From SZUA-287 sp036397975 (GTDB lineage Bacteria > Bacteroidota > Ignavibacteria > UBA10030 > UBA6906), in the NCBI GenBank assembly GCA_036397975.1, contig DASWHW010000163.1, forward strand, positions 1 to 35,290: a stretch of 35,290 nucleotides of DNA, in the 5' to 3' direction. The notes below the pieces were generated by a model. That model was not told where the DNA came from and ran no database searches. It saw nothing but the letters and a program-made list of their open reading frames with translations. Shown here one piece after another: positions 6,880-15,257 of this stretch. The position numbers were made by a program, and so were the translations under genes. Numbering within the stretch: position 1 is the first letter of the stretch; every line of letters begins with the position of its first letter.

Positions 6880-9149
6880 GAATCTGTTACAGAAGGATCA
6901 TAGCCTTTCAGCCGGAGCGAGTTGGTGACAACACTTACCGAGCTGAAAGCCATCGCAGCGGCAGCAATCATGGGATGAAGCACGCCAAATGCGGCAAGGG
7001 GAATTCCGACGATATTGTAGGCAAACGCCCAGAAATAGTTTTGTTTGATCGTTCGAAGCATCATGGACGAAAGCTTGATCGCGTGGACGACCCCGGCAAG
7101 ATCGCTGCGGACAAGAGTAATGTGTGCTGCCTCCATGGCAATGTCTGTGCCGGTCCCCATGGCAATACTCACGTCGGCCTGAGCCAACGCAGGCGCGTCA
7201 TTGATGCCATCCCCGATCATCGCAACAACTTTTTTCTTCCTTTGCAGCAATTCTATTTCTTTGAGCTTATCAGAAGGAAGAACTCCAGCAAGAAATGTCG
7301 TGATTCCCGCCTTTTGCGCGATGTGCTTGGCCGTCTTGAAATGATCCCCCGTAATGAGAATAACACGGAGGCCCATCCCATCGAGCGCTTTCACGACCGA
7401 TGGTGAATTCTCCCTTAGCACATCGGCGATTCCTAATAAACCCGCCAGCTTGTTATTGATCGCTACCCAGACGGGAGTTTTGCCCTCGTCGGAGAGTCTA
7501 TCTTCAATGGACTTTCCCGGTTCAACGTCGATTCCGAAATTGCGCATCAACAGGTGATTTCCCACCAGAACCTGATCGCTCAGTACAGTGCCGCCAATGC
7601 CTAATCCCGGGTACGAATGAAACGTGCCCGGATCTTCAATCATGAGATCCACCTGCTCAGCCCGTGAAATTATCGCCTGCCCCAACGGATGCAGCGACCG
7701 TCGTTCCACCGACGCAGCATATCTCAAAACGGTGTCTTCGCCAAACCCATTCAACGACTGCAAGTCAGTCACCATCGGTCGCCCCACCGTCAATGTTCCC
7801 GTCTTATCAAACACGACTGTATCAATCGAGCTGGCTCGCTCAAGACTTTCTGCATCTTTGATGAGCACACCGAGCGATGCCCCAACCCCTGTCCCGACAA
7901 CAACGGCAGTCGGGGTGGCGAGTCCAAGGGCGCAGGGACATGCGATGATCAGCACCGCAATGAAGCTTGTCAGCCCTGCGGACGTTCCCCCGTCAGAAAG
8001 AAGCGAGGTCAGCACAAACGAAATTGCTGCAACCCCCATTACTGTCGGAACAAAGACGGATGCTATCTTGTCCGCAGTCTTTTGAATCGGTGCCTTTGAC
8101 GCCTGGGCGCGCTCGACTAGCTTAATAATCTGCGCAAGGATGCTGTCTTTCCCGAGCGAGGTTGGCTTTAACGTAATGCTGCCGTCCCGATTCATAGTTC
8201 CGCCAATCACCGAATCTCCGAGAACCTTGCGGACAGGCATGCTTTCTCCCGTGACGATTGATTCGTCGACGGTGCACGTCCCGGTTAATACCTTTCCGTC
8301 GACAGGAATTCTCTCTCCGGGTCGCACAACAACCTGATCGCTCAGCGTCAGCTCCGCAATCGGCACTTGTTCGTGCGACCTGCCTCGAAGGACAGTTGCC
8401 GTTTTCGGTTGGAGGGCCACAAGCTTTCGTATCGCCGCCGAAGCCTTACTCATGGCTCGGGACTCGAGAAGTTTTCCAAGAAGAATGAGAGTGATAATAA
8501 CTGCCGCGGTATCAAAATAGACATGTGGTGGTTCATGCGACGTGGAGAGCCACCACGGAAAGAGAACATTGATGACGCTGTAAGTAAAGGCTGACCCAGT
8601 CCCAATGGCCACAAGCACATTCATGTCGAAATTTCCCCTCAACGTCTTTTTCCAGAAGTTCTGGAAAAATCTCCGGCCAGAGAAAAGAACGACAGGGGTA
8701 GCGAGCAACATGAGGAGCTTGTTGGTTACGTCGTGTGAGAACGGCATGGAGTCCTCGAACCAGGGAGTCATTCCGGCCATGCTGAGGAAAAGAATCGGAA
8801 GCGTGAAAAGAAGGCTGCGCACGAAATCACGCTTGAGTTCTGCCCGCAGCTTCGCTTTTGGATCGTTGGACACAGGCACAGGCTCAAGAGGCGCAACGTC
8901 ATGCACCGGATCTATCAGCGCATATCCGACATCGGACACTGCTGTGTGCAGTTGTTCAACGCTTATTCGATTCTTATAAAAACCAATGGAGGCGGTCTCG
9001 GTGGCAAGGTTGACGGAGGCATCCACAACACCATTCACTTCCTTCAAGGCATTCTCCACCCTTTTAACGCAACTCGCGCAGGTCATTCCCTCGACCTGAA
9101 AGGTAAATGATTCAATCACCTTCCTCTCCATCTCCCGCGTTGAACTCAT
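6876..9149 (-). CDS. copA: Cu(I)-exporting P-type ATPase
   Basis: A 757-residue P1B-1 ATPase that pumps Cu(I) (or Ag(I)) out of the cytoplasm at the inner membrane. In order: one N-terminal HMA domain with GMTCASC (21-27); membrane helices from about 111; actuator loop TGES (300-303); transport-site CPC (404-406) in helix 6; phosphorylation motif DKTGT (448-452); SxHP in the nucleotide domain (His487-Pro488); hinge GDGINDAP (646-653). The last helices carry Tyr711-Asn712 and Met733 with Ser736/Ser737, the pattern of Cu(I) pumps. The ATG overlaps the copZ stop (ATGA), so expression is coupled. Regulation probably lies at the palindromic promoter upstream of copZ. Confidence 0.96.
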   Translation of the reverse strand: MSSTREMERKVIESFTFQVEGMTCASCVKRVENALKEVNGVVDASVNLATETASIGFYKNRISVEQLHTAVSDVGYALIDPVHDVAPLEPVPVSNDPKAKLRAELKRDFVRSLLFTLPILFLSMAGMTPWFEDSMPFSHDVTNKLLMLLATPVVLFSGRRFFQNFWKKTLRGNFDMNVLVAIGTGSAFTYSVINVLFPWWLSTSHEPPHVYFDTAAVIITLILLGKLLESRAMSKASAAIRKLVALQPKTATVLRGRSHEQVPIAELTLSDQVVVRPGERIPVDGKVLTGTCTVDESIVTGESMPVRKVLGDSVIGGTMNRDGSITLKPTSLGKDSILAQIIKLVERAQASKAPIQKTADKIASVFVPTVMGVAAISFVLTSLLSDGGTSAGLTSFIAVLIIACPCALGLATPTAVVVGTGVGASLGVLIKDAESLERASSIDTVVFDKTGTLTVGRPMVTDLQSLNGFGEDTVLRYAASVERRSLHPLGQAIISRAEQVDLMIEDPGTFHSYPGLGIGGTVLSDQVLVGNHLLMRNFGIDVEPGKSIEDRLSDEGKTPVWVAINNKLAGLLGIADVLRENSPSVVKALDGMGLRVILITGDHFKTAKHIAQKAGITTFLAGVLPSDKLKEIELLQRKKKVVAMIGDGINDAPALAQADVSIAMGTGTDIAMEAAHITLVRSDLAGVVHAIKLSSMMLRTIKQNYFWAFAYNIVGIPLAAFGVLHPMIAAAAMAFSSVSVVTNSLRLKGYDPSVTDS

Positions 9150-9349
9150 GGTAGAAGCTCGTAACCCGCTTTTTGGAGGACTTCGGCAGCCTGTTTTCGC
9201 AAATCCGGAATATCATCGAACTCAACCAATGCCGAGCCGACGGACACGTGTTTGACATGCAAACCGGCGATTTGCTTCAGACTTTTTTCGACAGCCATTA
9301 CACAATGGCTGCAATTCATACCATCAATTTTTAGATGTTCTTTATTCAT
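9146..9349 (-). CDS. copZ: CopZ-like copper chaperone (HMA domain)
   Basis: A 67-residue single heavy-metal-associated domain with the ferredoxin-like fold of copper chaperones. The metal site is GMNCSHC (residues 10-16), followed by VEKSLKQIAG and the SVGSALVEFDD strand. CopZ proteins carry Cu(I) to the HMA domain or entry site of CopA; the immediate downstream copA, whose ATG overlaps this stop codon, supports that role. The start at 9349 has a GAGAGGCAGAG ribosome-binding region about ten bases upstream. It is the first gene of copZ-copA-smr, and its promoter region holds the palindrome at 9379-9392. Confidence 0.93.
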   Translation of the reverse strand: MNKEHLKIDGMNCSHCVMAVEKSLKQIAGLHVKHVSVGSALVEFDDIPDLRKQAAEVLQKAGYELLP

Positions 9350-9378
9350 ATTCTCTGCCTCTCGGTGGACAATACTTC

Positions 9379-9392
9379 CTCAATATATTGAG
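9379..9392. promoter_or_regulatory. Palindromic operator candidate upstream of copZ
   Basis: CTCAATATATTGAG is a perfect 14-bp palindrome covering the predicted -10 element of the copZ-copA promoter, about 30 bp before the copZ start and in the divergent space shared with the NUDIX gene. A dimeric copper-sensing repressor or activator is the natural candidate ligand. No regulator gene is adjacent, so its identity is open. Confidence 0.5.
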
Positions 9393-9410
9393 CAGCGCGG
9401 CCACATGCAA
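9382..9410 (-). promoter_or_regulatory. copZ-copA promoter candidate
   Basis: On the minus strand TTGCAT (9410-9405) and TATATT (9387-9382) are separated by 17 bp. The -10 matches 5 of 6 bases and lies inside the perfect palindrome at 9379-9392. The -35 is weak (3 of 6), as expected for a regulated promoter. Confidence 0.45.
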
Positions 9411-9419
9411 TTGCTTGCT

Positions 9420-9448
9420 TTGCACGTTGCCAGGGTGTTCCCTATCTT
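9420..9448 (+). promoter_or_regulatory. Possible NUDIX promoter, leaderless spacing
   Basis: TTGCAC (9420-9425) and TATCTT (9443-9448) are 17 bp apart, each matching 4 of 6 consensus bases. Five bases separate the -10 from the ATG at 9454, so the transcript would begin at about the start codon. No Shine-Dalgarno is present, in keeping with this. Confidence 0.3.
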
Positions 9449-9453
9449 TCACC

Positions 9454-10041
9454 ATGGCTACAACACCACTCACGAAAATACGAGATGCTTTTTCGCAATC
9501 GCACGAAAGAAAGCAGCTCTCTATTAAAGAGTACCATCGGGCCGGCGTCCTGGTCCCAATTGTTACCGCCAATAGCGAATGTTCCCTTTTGCTTACGAAA
9601 CGTACAGAAACCGTCGAAACGCATAAAGGGCAAGTCTCCTTTCCCGGAGGGATGGTTAACGATGGGGATGAGGACATCACTGCAACTGCGTTGCGCGAAC
9701 TGCACGAGGAGACAGGTATCGCTCCCCAAACGGTCCAGATTCTTGGATTACTTGATGATCTGCCGGTTCCTACAGGGTTTGTCGTTACCCCTGTTGTGGG
9801 GATCGTCCAATCGATTGACTCCCTGGCAATTAACAAAGCCGAGGTCGCGGAGGCTTTTGAGGTTCCTCTTTACTATTTCCAGGATCAAGCAAATGGACGG
9901 ATGGAGTACAGGGAATCTCGAGGAAGCATGCATGAAGTCTGGTTCTATGAGTTCGAAGGAAGGAACATTTGGGGTGCGACTGCGATGATTGTCAGGTCGC
10001 TTCTTCGCCGTACCGGACTTCTCGACATCGAACGCGACTAA
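9454..10041 (+). CDS. NUDIX hydrolase, CoA pyrophosphatase type
   Basis: A 195-residue cytoplasmic NUDIX enzyme, most like the CoA diphosphatase group (NudL/Nudt7), which cleaves CoA to 3',5'-ADP and phosphopantetheine. The group signature LLLTKRTETVETHKGQVSFPGG (residues 46-66) directly precedes the NUDIX box, with Glu73 and RELHEETG (81-88) supplying the Mg-binding glutamates. The spacing between FPGG and REL equals that of E. coli NudL rather than the canonical box. The ATG at 9454 starts homology; an earlier frame to 9388 adds a Cys-rich stretch over the divergent promoter. It is a single-gene unit, divergent from copZ and convergent with the pyrophosphatase gene. Confidence 0.9.
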   Translation: MATTPLTKIRDAFSQSHERKQLSIKEYHRAGVLVPIVTANSECSLLLTKRTETVETHKGQVSFPGGMVNDGDEDITATALRELHEETGIAPQTVQILGLLDDLPVPTGFVVTPVVGIVQSIDSLAINKAEVAEAFEVPLYYFQDQANGRMEYRESRGSMHEVWFYEFEGRNIWGATAMIVRSLLRRTGLLDIERD

Positions 10042-10075
10042 CAAAAAAGCCGCTCCAACATCGTTGAAACGGCTT
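10042..10075 (-). terminator. Intrinsic terminator of the membrane pyrophosphatase gene
   Basis: AAGCCG (10047-10052) pairs with CGGCTT (10070-10075), with an inner CAAC/GTTG pair. On the minus strand the stem runs into a T6 tract (10048-10043). It lies 19 bp after the stop at 10094, in the convergent gap with the NUDIX gene. Confidence 0.75.
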
Positions 10076-10093
10076 CAGGACAAGCGATTTTAT

Positions 10094-12142
10094 TTAATGC
10101 GCGAGTAGCGGCGCAATCACCAATGAAACCACCGACATCAACTTGATCAGAATATTCATCGCAGGACCGGAGGTATCTTTGAATGGATCACCGACGGTAT
10201 CTCCCACCACCGCGGCTTTGTGAGCATCTGATCCCTTCTTTTCTCCTGCAACTTCTCCTTTTTCGATCGCTTTCTTTGCGTTATCCCAAGCACCGCCTGC
10301 GTTCGCCATCATCAGAGCAAGAAGAACGCCAGCAACAGTTGCTCCAGCAAGCATGCCACCCAATGCCTCAGGTCCGAGAAGAAATCCAACGATTACAGGC
10401 GCGGATACGGCAACGAGGCCGGGTAAAACCATCTCTCGTAGTGCAGCAGCGGTTGAGATATCAACGCAACGCGCAGCATCCGGTTTGACCCCTTCTTTGC
10501 CTTCAAGAAGGCCGGGAATTTCGCGAAACTGACGGCGAATCTCATCCACCATTTTGCCCGCTGCGCGGCCGACCGACGTCATCGTCAGCGCTGCAATAAA
10601 GAATGGAAGGACACCACCAATGAATAAACCAATGACCACCAAAGGCTCTGTCACAATAATCACCAGGGGTTTTCCGCTGGCCGCAGCAACCGCCTGCGAG
10701 TACGCCGCAAAAAGGGCGAGGGCAGTTAACGCCGCAGAGCCAATGGCAAATCCCTTACCTATCGCCGCCGTGGTGTTGCCAAGAGCATCGAGGCCGTCCG
10801 TGATCTTTCGAACATCAGGGCCGAGACCGCTCATTTCAGAAATTCCTCCTGCATTATCTGCAATCGGGCCATAGGCATCAACAGACATTGTAATGCCGAC
10901 AGTCGCAAGCATACCAACCGCGGCAATGCCGATGCCATACAAGCCTGCGACATCGTTTGCGACGTAGATCGCCACACATATCGCGATCACTGGCAACGCC
11001 GTCGATTCAAGGCCAACAGCAAGACCATGGATGATATTCGTCGCCGCACCGGTCTTGCTCGCTTCGCCGATACGTCTCACCGGACCAGCCGACGTGTAGT
11101 ATTCGGTGATGAGGCCAATCAGAATTCCGGCCACTGTTCCGAAGAGGACAGCCCAAAACACATGATTGCTAACAGCATAATTATGAATCAAAAAATATGA
11201 ACCGACAAGGAATAATCCGGCTGCAATAAATGTTGAGTAGCGGAGCGCTGCTGCTGGCGAGAATTGTTTGAGGATCTTCATCGATCCGATGCCGATGAAG
11301 GATGAGAGAAGTCCGATCACCGCGAGAATTAGGGGAAGCGCCATCAAAATTCCCTTGATGGAGGTGTCGGCCACACCAGCGTCGGCCTTGAGCAGGTGGA
11401 GGCTCTCGGGAAGAAGTGTTGCCCCTATAGCGATCGTTGCAACGATCGAACCGACATACGATTCAAAAATATCCGCACCCATACCTGCCACATCACCAAC
11501 GTTGTCGCCAACATTGTCAGCGATGACACCAGGATTGCGAGGATCGTCCTCGGGAATGTTCGCTTCTACTTTTCCGACCAGATCTGCACCAACGTCTGCC
11601 GCCTTCGTGTAAATGCCGCCGCCGACGCGAGCAAAGAGCGCGATCGAACTGGCTCCCATTGCAAATCCGTTGATAATGTTCGCTGTTTCGGGACTACCGT
11701 ACAGCTGAAAGAAAATTCCCACACCGATCAGACCGAGGCTGGCGACACTTACACCCATGACAGCACCGCCGTTGAACGCCGTCAGCAAGGCTTTTCCCTG
11801 TCCATGTTCCTTTGCGGCTTGCGCGGTTCGAACATTCGCCTTTGTTGCCGCCTGCATTCCAAAGAAGCCGGCCAAAACCGACGCGATCGCGCCGCTGACA
11901 AAAGCGACCGAGGTTGCAGGCTGCAGGAACACCCCTAGCAGAACAGCGACTACTGCGACAAAAAAGGCGAGCACCATATACTCCCTCTTCAAGAAGGCCA
12001 TTGCACCGACATGGATCTGGTCGGCAATATCTTTCATAACATCATTTCCAGCAGGCTGACGCTTTAGTGACGAATAAATCAAGAAGGCGATAAGAAGTCC
12101 AAAGCCGCCGACATAGGGAGAGAGACCAGTAAGCATTTCCAT
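10094..12142 (-). CDS. hppA: Membrane-bound ion-pumping pyrophosphatase
   Basis: A 682-residue polytopic inner-membrane pyrophosphatase (about 16 helices) that couples PPi hydrolysis to H+ and/or Na+ pumping. Hydrolytic-centre motifs are ADVGADLVGKVE, NPGVIADNVGDNVGDVAGMG, DAYGPIADNAGGISEMS and the C-terminal KAAVVGDTVGDPFKDTSGP. The GNTTAAIGKG segment has Ala where K+-independent enzymes carry Lys, so it belongs to the K+-dependent class; the ADIFESY glutamate is present. I cannot decide between H+ and Na+ from sequence alone. The ATG at 12142 is preferred; a TTG at 12172 would add ten residues. It is monocistronic, with a terminator downstream. Confidence 0.96.
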   Translation of the reverse strand: MEMLTGLSPYVGGFGLLIAFLIYSSLKRQPAGNDVMKDIADQIHVGAMAFLKREYMVLAFFVAVVAVLLGVFLQPATSVAFVSGAIASVLAGFFGMQAATKANVRTAQAAKEHGQGKALLTAFNGGAVMGVSVASLGLIGVGIFFQLYGSPETANIINGFAMGASSIALFARVGGGIYTKAADVGADLVGKVEANIPEDDPRNPGVIADNVGDNVGDVAGMGADIFESYVGSIVATIAIGATLLPESLHLLKADAGVADTSIKGILMALPLILAVIGLLSSFIGIGSMKILKQFSPAAALRYSTFIAAGLFLVGSYFLIHNYAVSNHVFWAVLFGTVAGILIGLITEYYTSAGPVRRIGEASKTGAATNIIHGLAVGLESTALPVIAICVAIYVANDVAGLYGIGIAAVGMLATVGITMSVDAYGPIADNAGGISEMSGLGPDVRKITDGLDALGNTTAAIGKGFAIGSAALTALALFAAYSQAVAAASGKPLVIIVTEPLVVIGLFIGGVLPFFIAALTMTSVGRAAGKMVDEIRRQFREIPGLLEGKEGVKPDAARCVDISTAAALREMVLPGLVAVSAPVIVGFLLGPEALGGMLAGATVAGVLLALMMANAGGAWDNAKKAIEKGEVAGEKKGSDAHKAAVVGDTVGDPFKDTSGPAMNILIKLMSVVSLVIAPLLAH

Positions 12143-12334
12143 AGGAAACAGTACCCCGATGATGATTGACAAAATAAGTTACTCTACGCGGAATAGCATT
12201 CTCCCTGATGCGAGGGTCAACGAACAGAGTTCGCAACGGACTTCGATTCAGGGTGAGGTGCGCACGTCCGAAGAGATATTCACAACGTGACGCTTTACAG
12301 GAGAGAAACCTTAATAACGGGTGAAAATATATCG

Positions 12335-12365
12335 AAAAAACCAGAAAGGGGCAAGAAGGATCTGG
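12335..12365 (-). terminator. Probable terminator after the second tonB
   Basis: On the minus strand CCAGA (12365-12361) pairs with TCTGG (12345-12341) and is followed by T6 (12340-12335). The loop is long (15 nt), so the hairpin is modest. It lies about 40 bp past the tonB stop at 12404. Confidence 0.5.
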
Positions 12366-12403
12366 CCATCCCCTTACCCCCGCCATTCGTATGAAGTTGA
12401 TTG

Positions 12404-13129
12404 CTATTTGAGGGTGAATCGAAAAGGAAGGGAAATCCAGACATACACTGGTCCCCCGGTCATATACGCGGGAGTAAAAAGGAACTTCTTTGCTGCCGAA
12501 AGCGCCGGCTCTTCAAATATTTCATGCGTGCTTTTGATTAGTTGTGTTTTAGATGCATGGCCTTCTTTGTCAACCAGAATTTTTACCCACACGGTTCCTT
12601 CGATCCCAGCTTTGACGGCCAATGGAGGATACTCGGGTTTTTCGATTCGCACCACCTGAGGCTCTTTCTCTACGAGATAAATTGGGACAGGAATGACAAT
12701 ATCTGAGTTTTCGCCGGGGATTGGTCCACCAACCCCTCCACCTCCATCGCCTTCTCCACTCCCCTCTTCACCAGCAAAGTCACCAATAGGACCCGATGGA
12801 ATCTCATCTTTTTCCGGGTAATCATCCACCTGCACTGGAGAAGGCACAGGAGTACCGACCTTTATTGTTGATTGAATTTTTGGACGTTTGCCTACGTTGA
12901 TCACTGGAGGAATTACATAAGGATGAAGTTCGACGACCGCCGGACCGTTATTAGGGGGAACTACTGTCGTTTTGTACTCTATTGGGATGAGGCTCAAGAG
13001 AGCAACATGAAGTCCGACAGCGATGAAAAATCCGATCATCCAGTGAAACTCGTAGAGCCGACGAAGTTCGGTTCTACCATATCCGGCGTATATGGTTCGG
13101 GGAGTTGGAGAGAACGCAAGCGACCGCAT
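12404..13129 (-). CDS. TonB family protein (second copy, monocistronic)
   Basis: A 241-residue TonB-like energy transducer linking an ExbB/ExbD motor to outer-membrane receptors. A cytoplasmic head of about 30 residues precedes one membrane helix (MIGFFIAVGLHVALLSLI). A periplasmic linker follows, rich in Pro, Glu and Gly (with EGDGGGGVGG), and then the TonB C-terminal domain: KPEYPPLAVKAGIEGTVWVKI, VDKEGHA and SAAKKFLFTPAYM. AGGAGG lies seven bases before the ATG. The C-terminal domain is clearly homologous to the tonB at 16492-17238, and the N-terminal cytoplasmic segment is also alike (YGRTELRRLYEFHW versus YGGIELKTLYQRYW). It is transcribed alone, between two terminators, with a sigma54-like promoter candidate upstream. 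Confidence 0.92.
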   Translation of the reverse strand: MRSLAFSPTPRTIYAGYGRTELRRLYEFHWMIGFFIAVGLHVALLSLIPIEYKTTVVPPNNGPAVVELHPYVIPPVINVGKRPKIQSTIKVGTPVPSPVQVDDYPEKDEIPSGPIGDFAGEEGSGEGDGGGGVGGPIPGENSDIVIPVPIYLVEKEPQVVRIEKPEYPPLAVKAGIEGTVWVKILVDKEGHASKTQLIKSTHEIFEEPALSAAKKFLFTPAYMTGGPVYVWISLPFRFTLK

Positions 13130-13176
13130 GGCAACCTCCTTTGGATTTGAAGAGAATGAATCTCATCAAGGTAGAA

Positions 13177-13192
13177 GTCAAAAGGGGTGCCA
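13177..13192 (-). promoter_or_regulatory. Sigma54-like promoter candidate for the second tonB
   Basis: The minus strand reads TGGCAC (13192-13187), five bases, then TTGAC (13181-13177). The -24 half is perfect. The -12 half has A where RpoN promoters have C, so this is a near-match. It points at the tonB gene (ATG 13129), giving a leader of about 37 nt. Confidence 0.35.
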
Positions 13193-13242
13193 GGGGCGGA
13201 CCGGTTTATTACGTCGTCTGCGCAAAATGTCTTCCATTCATC

Positions 13243-13328
13243 GTGCAAGTTGCACTGCAATGCGCTTCATTTTCGATGGTCGTTGAAAGTCCCATTGCGG
13301 ACAACGTTTACGAGGTTGCGATTTGCAA
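13243..13328. promoter_or_regulatory. Dyad elements upstream of the second tonB
   Basis: GTGCAA-G-TTGCAC (13243-13255) is a perfect 6+6 palindrome around one base, and TTGC-N5-GCAA occurs at 13316-13328. The latter has the same half-sites and spacing as the dyad at 20133-20151 upstream of the STAS gene. It lies about 150-160 bp before the predicted start, a distance usual for enhancer-like sites of sigma54 activators. Binding is inferred. Confidence 0.35.
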
Positions 13329-13344
13329 TCAACCGGCGACAGGA

Positions 13345-13380
13345 CAAAAAAAAACTGCCCATCGTTTGAAATGGGCAGTT
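13345..13380 (-). terminator. Intrinsic terminator after the TPR gene
   Basis: A perfect 10-bp stem, AACTGCCCAT (13353-13362) with ATGGGCAGTT (13371-13380), has an eight-base loop and runs into T10 on the minus strand (13354-13345). It lies 26 bp after the stop at 13407. Confidence 0.9.
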
Positions 13381-13406
13381 GAGATGAAAGTTGTTTTTAC
13401 GGTCGC

Positions 13407-15257
13407 CTAGTTACAGCCGATCCGGTTGGCGGCCTTCTTTGCGTCTTCATTTTTTGGGTCGAGTCGCAAGACTGTTTTGAGTTCCGCGCATGCTTCTTCT
13501 TTCAATTTTGCGTTAAGATCATTATCGCCTTCTACTCGCATCGCGATAAGTGCATTTCCCAGCCAGAGATGCGTTTGCGGATTTTTGGGATCCATTCCAT
13601 TGCTCTTGCGAAAGTATTTAATTGCATCTTCTATTTTCTTCCGGTTGTCTGCTGCAGGCTCCTTCGGATCGACAGTCAAGTAGATTGCCTGACCGAGGGT
13701 AAGGTAAATGCTGGCATTTTCATACCCATTATTGATCGCTTTCTGAAATGAATCAATCGCCCTTAAATACTGCGTCTTGCTGAAATACACAACCCCTTTC
13801 AGGTAGTGAGCCTCACCCGCGTCCTTCCGCTTGTTCGCCGGAGGAGGATTCCCAATGATCTTCAATACCTCATCATAGACTGCCACCGCCTGGTCAAGGG
13901 AATCCATCGCGGTCAGGGCGCGTGCAACCCACAGTAATCCTTGATAGAAATCAGGTTTCAGCTCGATCGTTTTGCGAAGGAGTTCAAGAGCACGGGGATA
14001 ATTCTTGATTGTCATGTAGCTCGCGCCTGCATTGATGTATGCAGCGAGTGAACGCGGATCGCATCGAATCTTCAACTCAAAAATCCGGGCGGCCTCTGCA
14101 TAATCCTGCTTTCGCATAATGATCGAACCCAGGTTGAACAAAGGCGAGCAATTCGTTGAATCAGCTGCGATCGCTTTGTAATAGAACTGCGATGCCTTCT
14201 CGTCATCTTTCAGTCCATAGTACATATCGCCAAGTACCTGGTAATCGGATGCTTCAAGCGCACCTCTTCGCTCCAACGCCTTGAGGGCGCGCTCGGCTCC
14301 TTTAAAATCCTCTCGGGCAACGAGTGCGTTCAAGTAGACACGCCATGTTTCCGCTTTGGAAGAGTCAAGCCGTACGGCAGAGGTTGCGACGACAAGACCA
14401 AGGGAATCACTACCTGTCCCTACCAAGGCTTTCGCATACATGAATGTTGCATCGAAATTCTTTGACGCAAACTTCACGCAGATACCGAGTGGATCCAGCG
14501 CATACTGGAAGAATGAGCGACGGTCACGCTCCTTGTCGGTGCTCATCGCTGCCTTGAACAGGATCTCCCCCTCTTCACAGTGGGGATCAGGAAATTGCGG
14601 ATTGATTGCTTCGGCGGCGTCATATGATTTGATGGCCTCATTGTATTGACGTTGTTTCACATAGAATCGCGCAAGCGCCAGGTGATACTCAAAGCTCTTT
14701 GGTGCAAGCTCGGTTGCCTTCTGATAGTTAGTTATTGCCATGACATTGACGCCCTGCTTCGCGAACGCATCCCCCATTGCAGCATAGATTGCAGGGTTTT
14801 CCGGATCGAGTTCCTTTGCCTTCGTCAATTGTATGACTGCCGCATCCGTCGAGTCAATTGCGAGCAAAGCCATCCCTATACCCACCGCAACGCTAGCATT
14901 CTTCGGTTGTTCCTTCGCTGCCATCCGAAATGCCTTCAAGGCGTTGCGTGGATCATTCTTTACTATATATGCTTCGCCAAGAATCTTGAGAGCATCAACA
15001 TACTCATCATCGATTTTGACTGAGGCCGTAAGATACTTGATTGCATCATCAATATGCCCTCGCCGAAACGAGATCAACCCGAGGTAGTAATTCGCCTCGG
15101 AAGGTTTTTGTCCTGACTTCAATGATTCCTGAAAGAGCCCGAACGCCGTAGTGGTGTCTTTTGCGGCGAAAACAGCACGCGCTCTGTTATAGACATCCTG
15201 TGCGGAAGCAGAGGAAATGATGGTGGCGAGAAGAAGAGAAAGAGCTGTTTTCGTCAT
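13407..15257 (-). CDS. Exported TPR-repeat protein
   Basis: A 616-residue protein with a signal peptide (MTKTALSLLLATIISSASA, cleavage before QD) and about a dozen tetratricopeptide repeats from residue 20 to the end, e.g. NYYLGLISFRRGHIDDAIKYL and PLFNLGSIIMRKQDYAEAARI. TPR arrays are helical scaffolds for protein binding; here the location is the periplasm. The ATG overlaps the stop of the PstS-like gene (ATGA), so the two are coupled. Periplasmic TPR proteins are recurrent last genes of ExbB/ExbD/TonB/PstS-like clusters in Bacteroidota-type genomes. A role as assembly partner of the TonB complex or its cargo is inference. A strong terminator follows. Confidence 0.85.
   Translation of the reverse strand: MTKTALSLLLATIISSASAQDVYNRARAVFAAKDTTTAFGLFQESLKSGQKPSEANYYLGLISFRRGHIDDAIKYLTASVKIDDEYVDALKILGEAYIVKNDPRNALKAFRMAAKEQPKNASVAVGIGMALLAIDSTDAAVIQLTKAKELDPENPAIYAAMGDAFAKQGVNVMAITNYQKATELAPKSFEYHLALARFYVKQRQYNEAIKSYDAAEAINPQFPDPHCEEGEILFKAAMSTDKERDRRSFFQYALDPLGICVKFASKNFDATFMYAKALVGTGSDSLGLVVATSAVRLDSSKAETWRVYLNALVAREDFKGAERALKALERRGALEASDYQVLGDMYYGLKDDEKASQFYYKAIAADSTNCSPLFNLGSIIMRKQDYAEAARIFELKIRCDPRSLAAYINAGASYMTIKNYPRALELLRKTIELKPDFYQGLLWVARALTAMDSLDQAVAVYDEVLKIIGNPPPANKRKDAGEAHYLKGVVYFSKTQYLRAIDSFQKAINNGYENASIYLTLGQAIYLTVDPKEPAADNRKKIEDAIKYFRKSNGMDPKNPQTHLWLGNALIAMRVEGDNDLNAKLKEEACAELKTVLRLDPKNEDAKKAANRIGCN

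Noticed and set aside
6975..8979. Several plus-strand frames of 70-150 codons opposite copA
   Set aside because: All lie antisense to copA, whose motifs are complete and in order; the translations have no family features.
13105..13410. 101-codon plus-strand open frame in the tonB upstream region
   Set aside because: It runs through the 10-bp terminator stem at 13345-13380, overlaps the tonB start on the other strand and resembles no family; the region is better explained as regulatory DNA.
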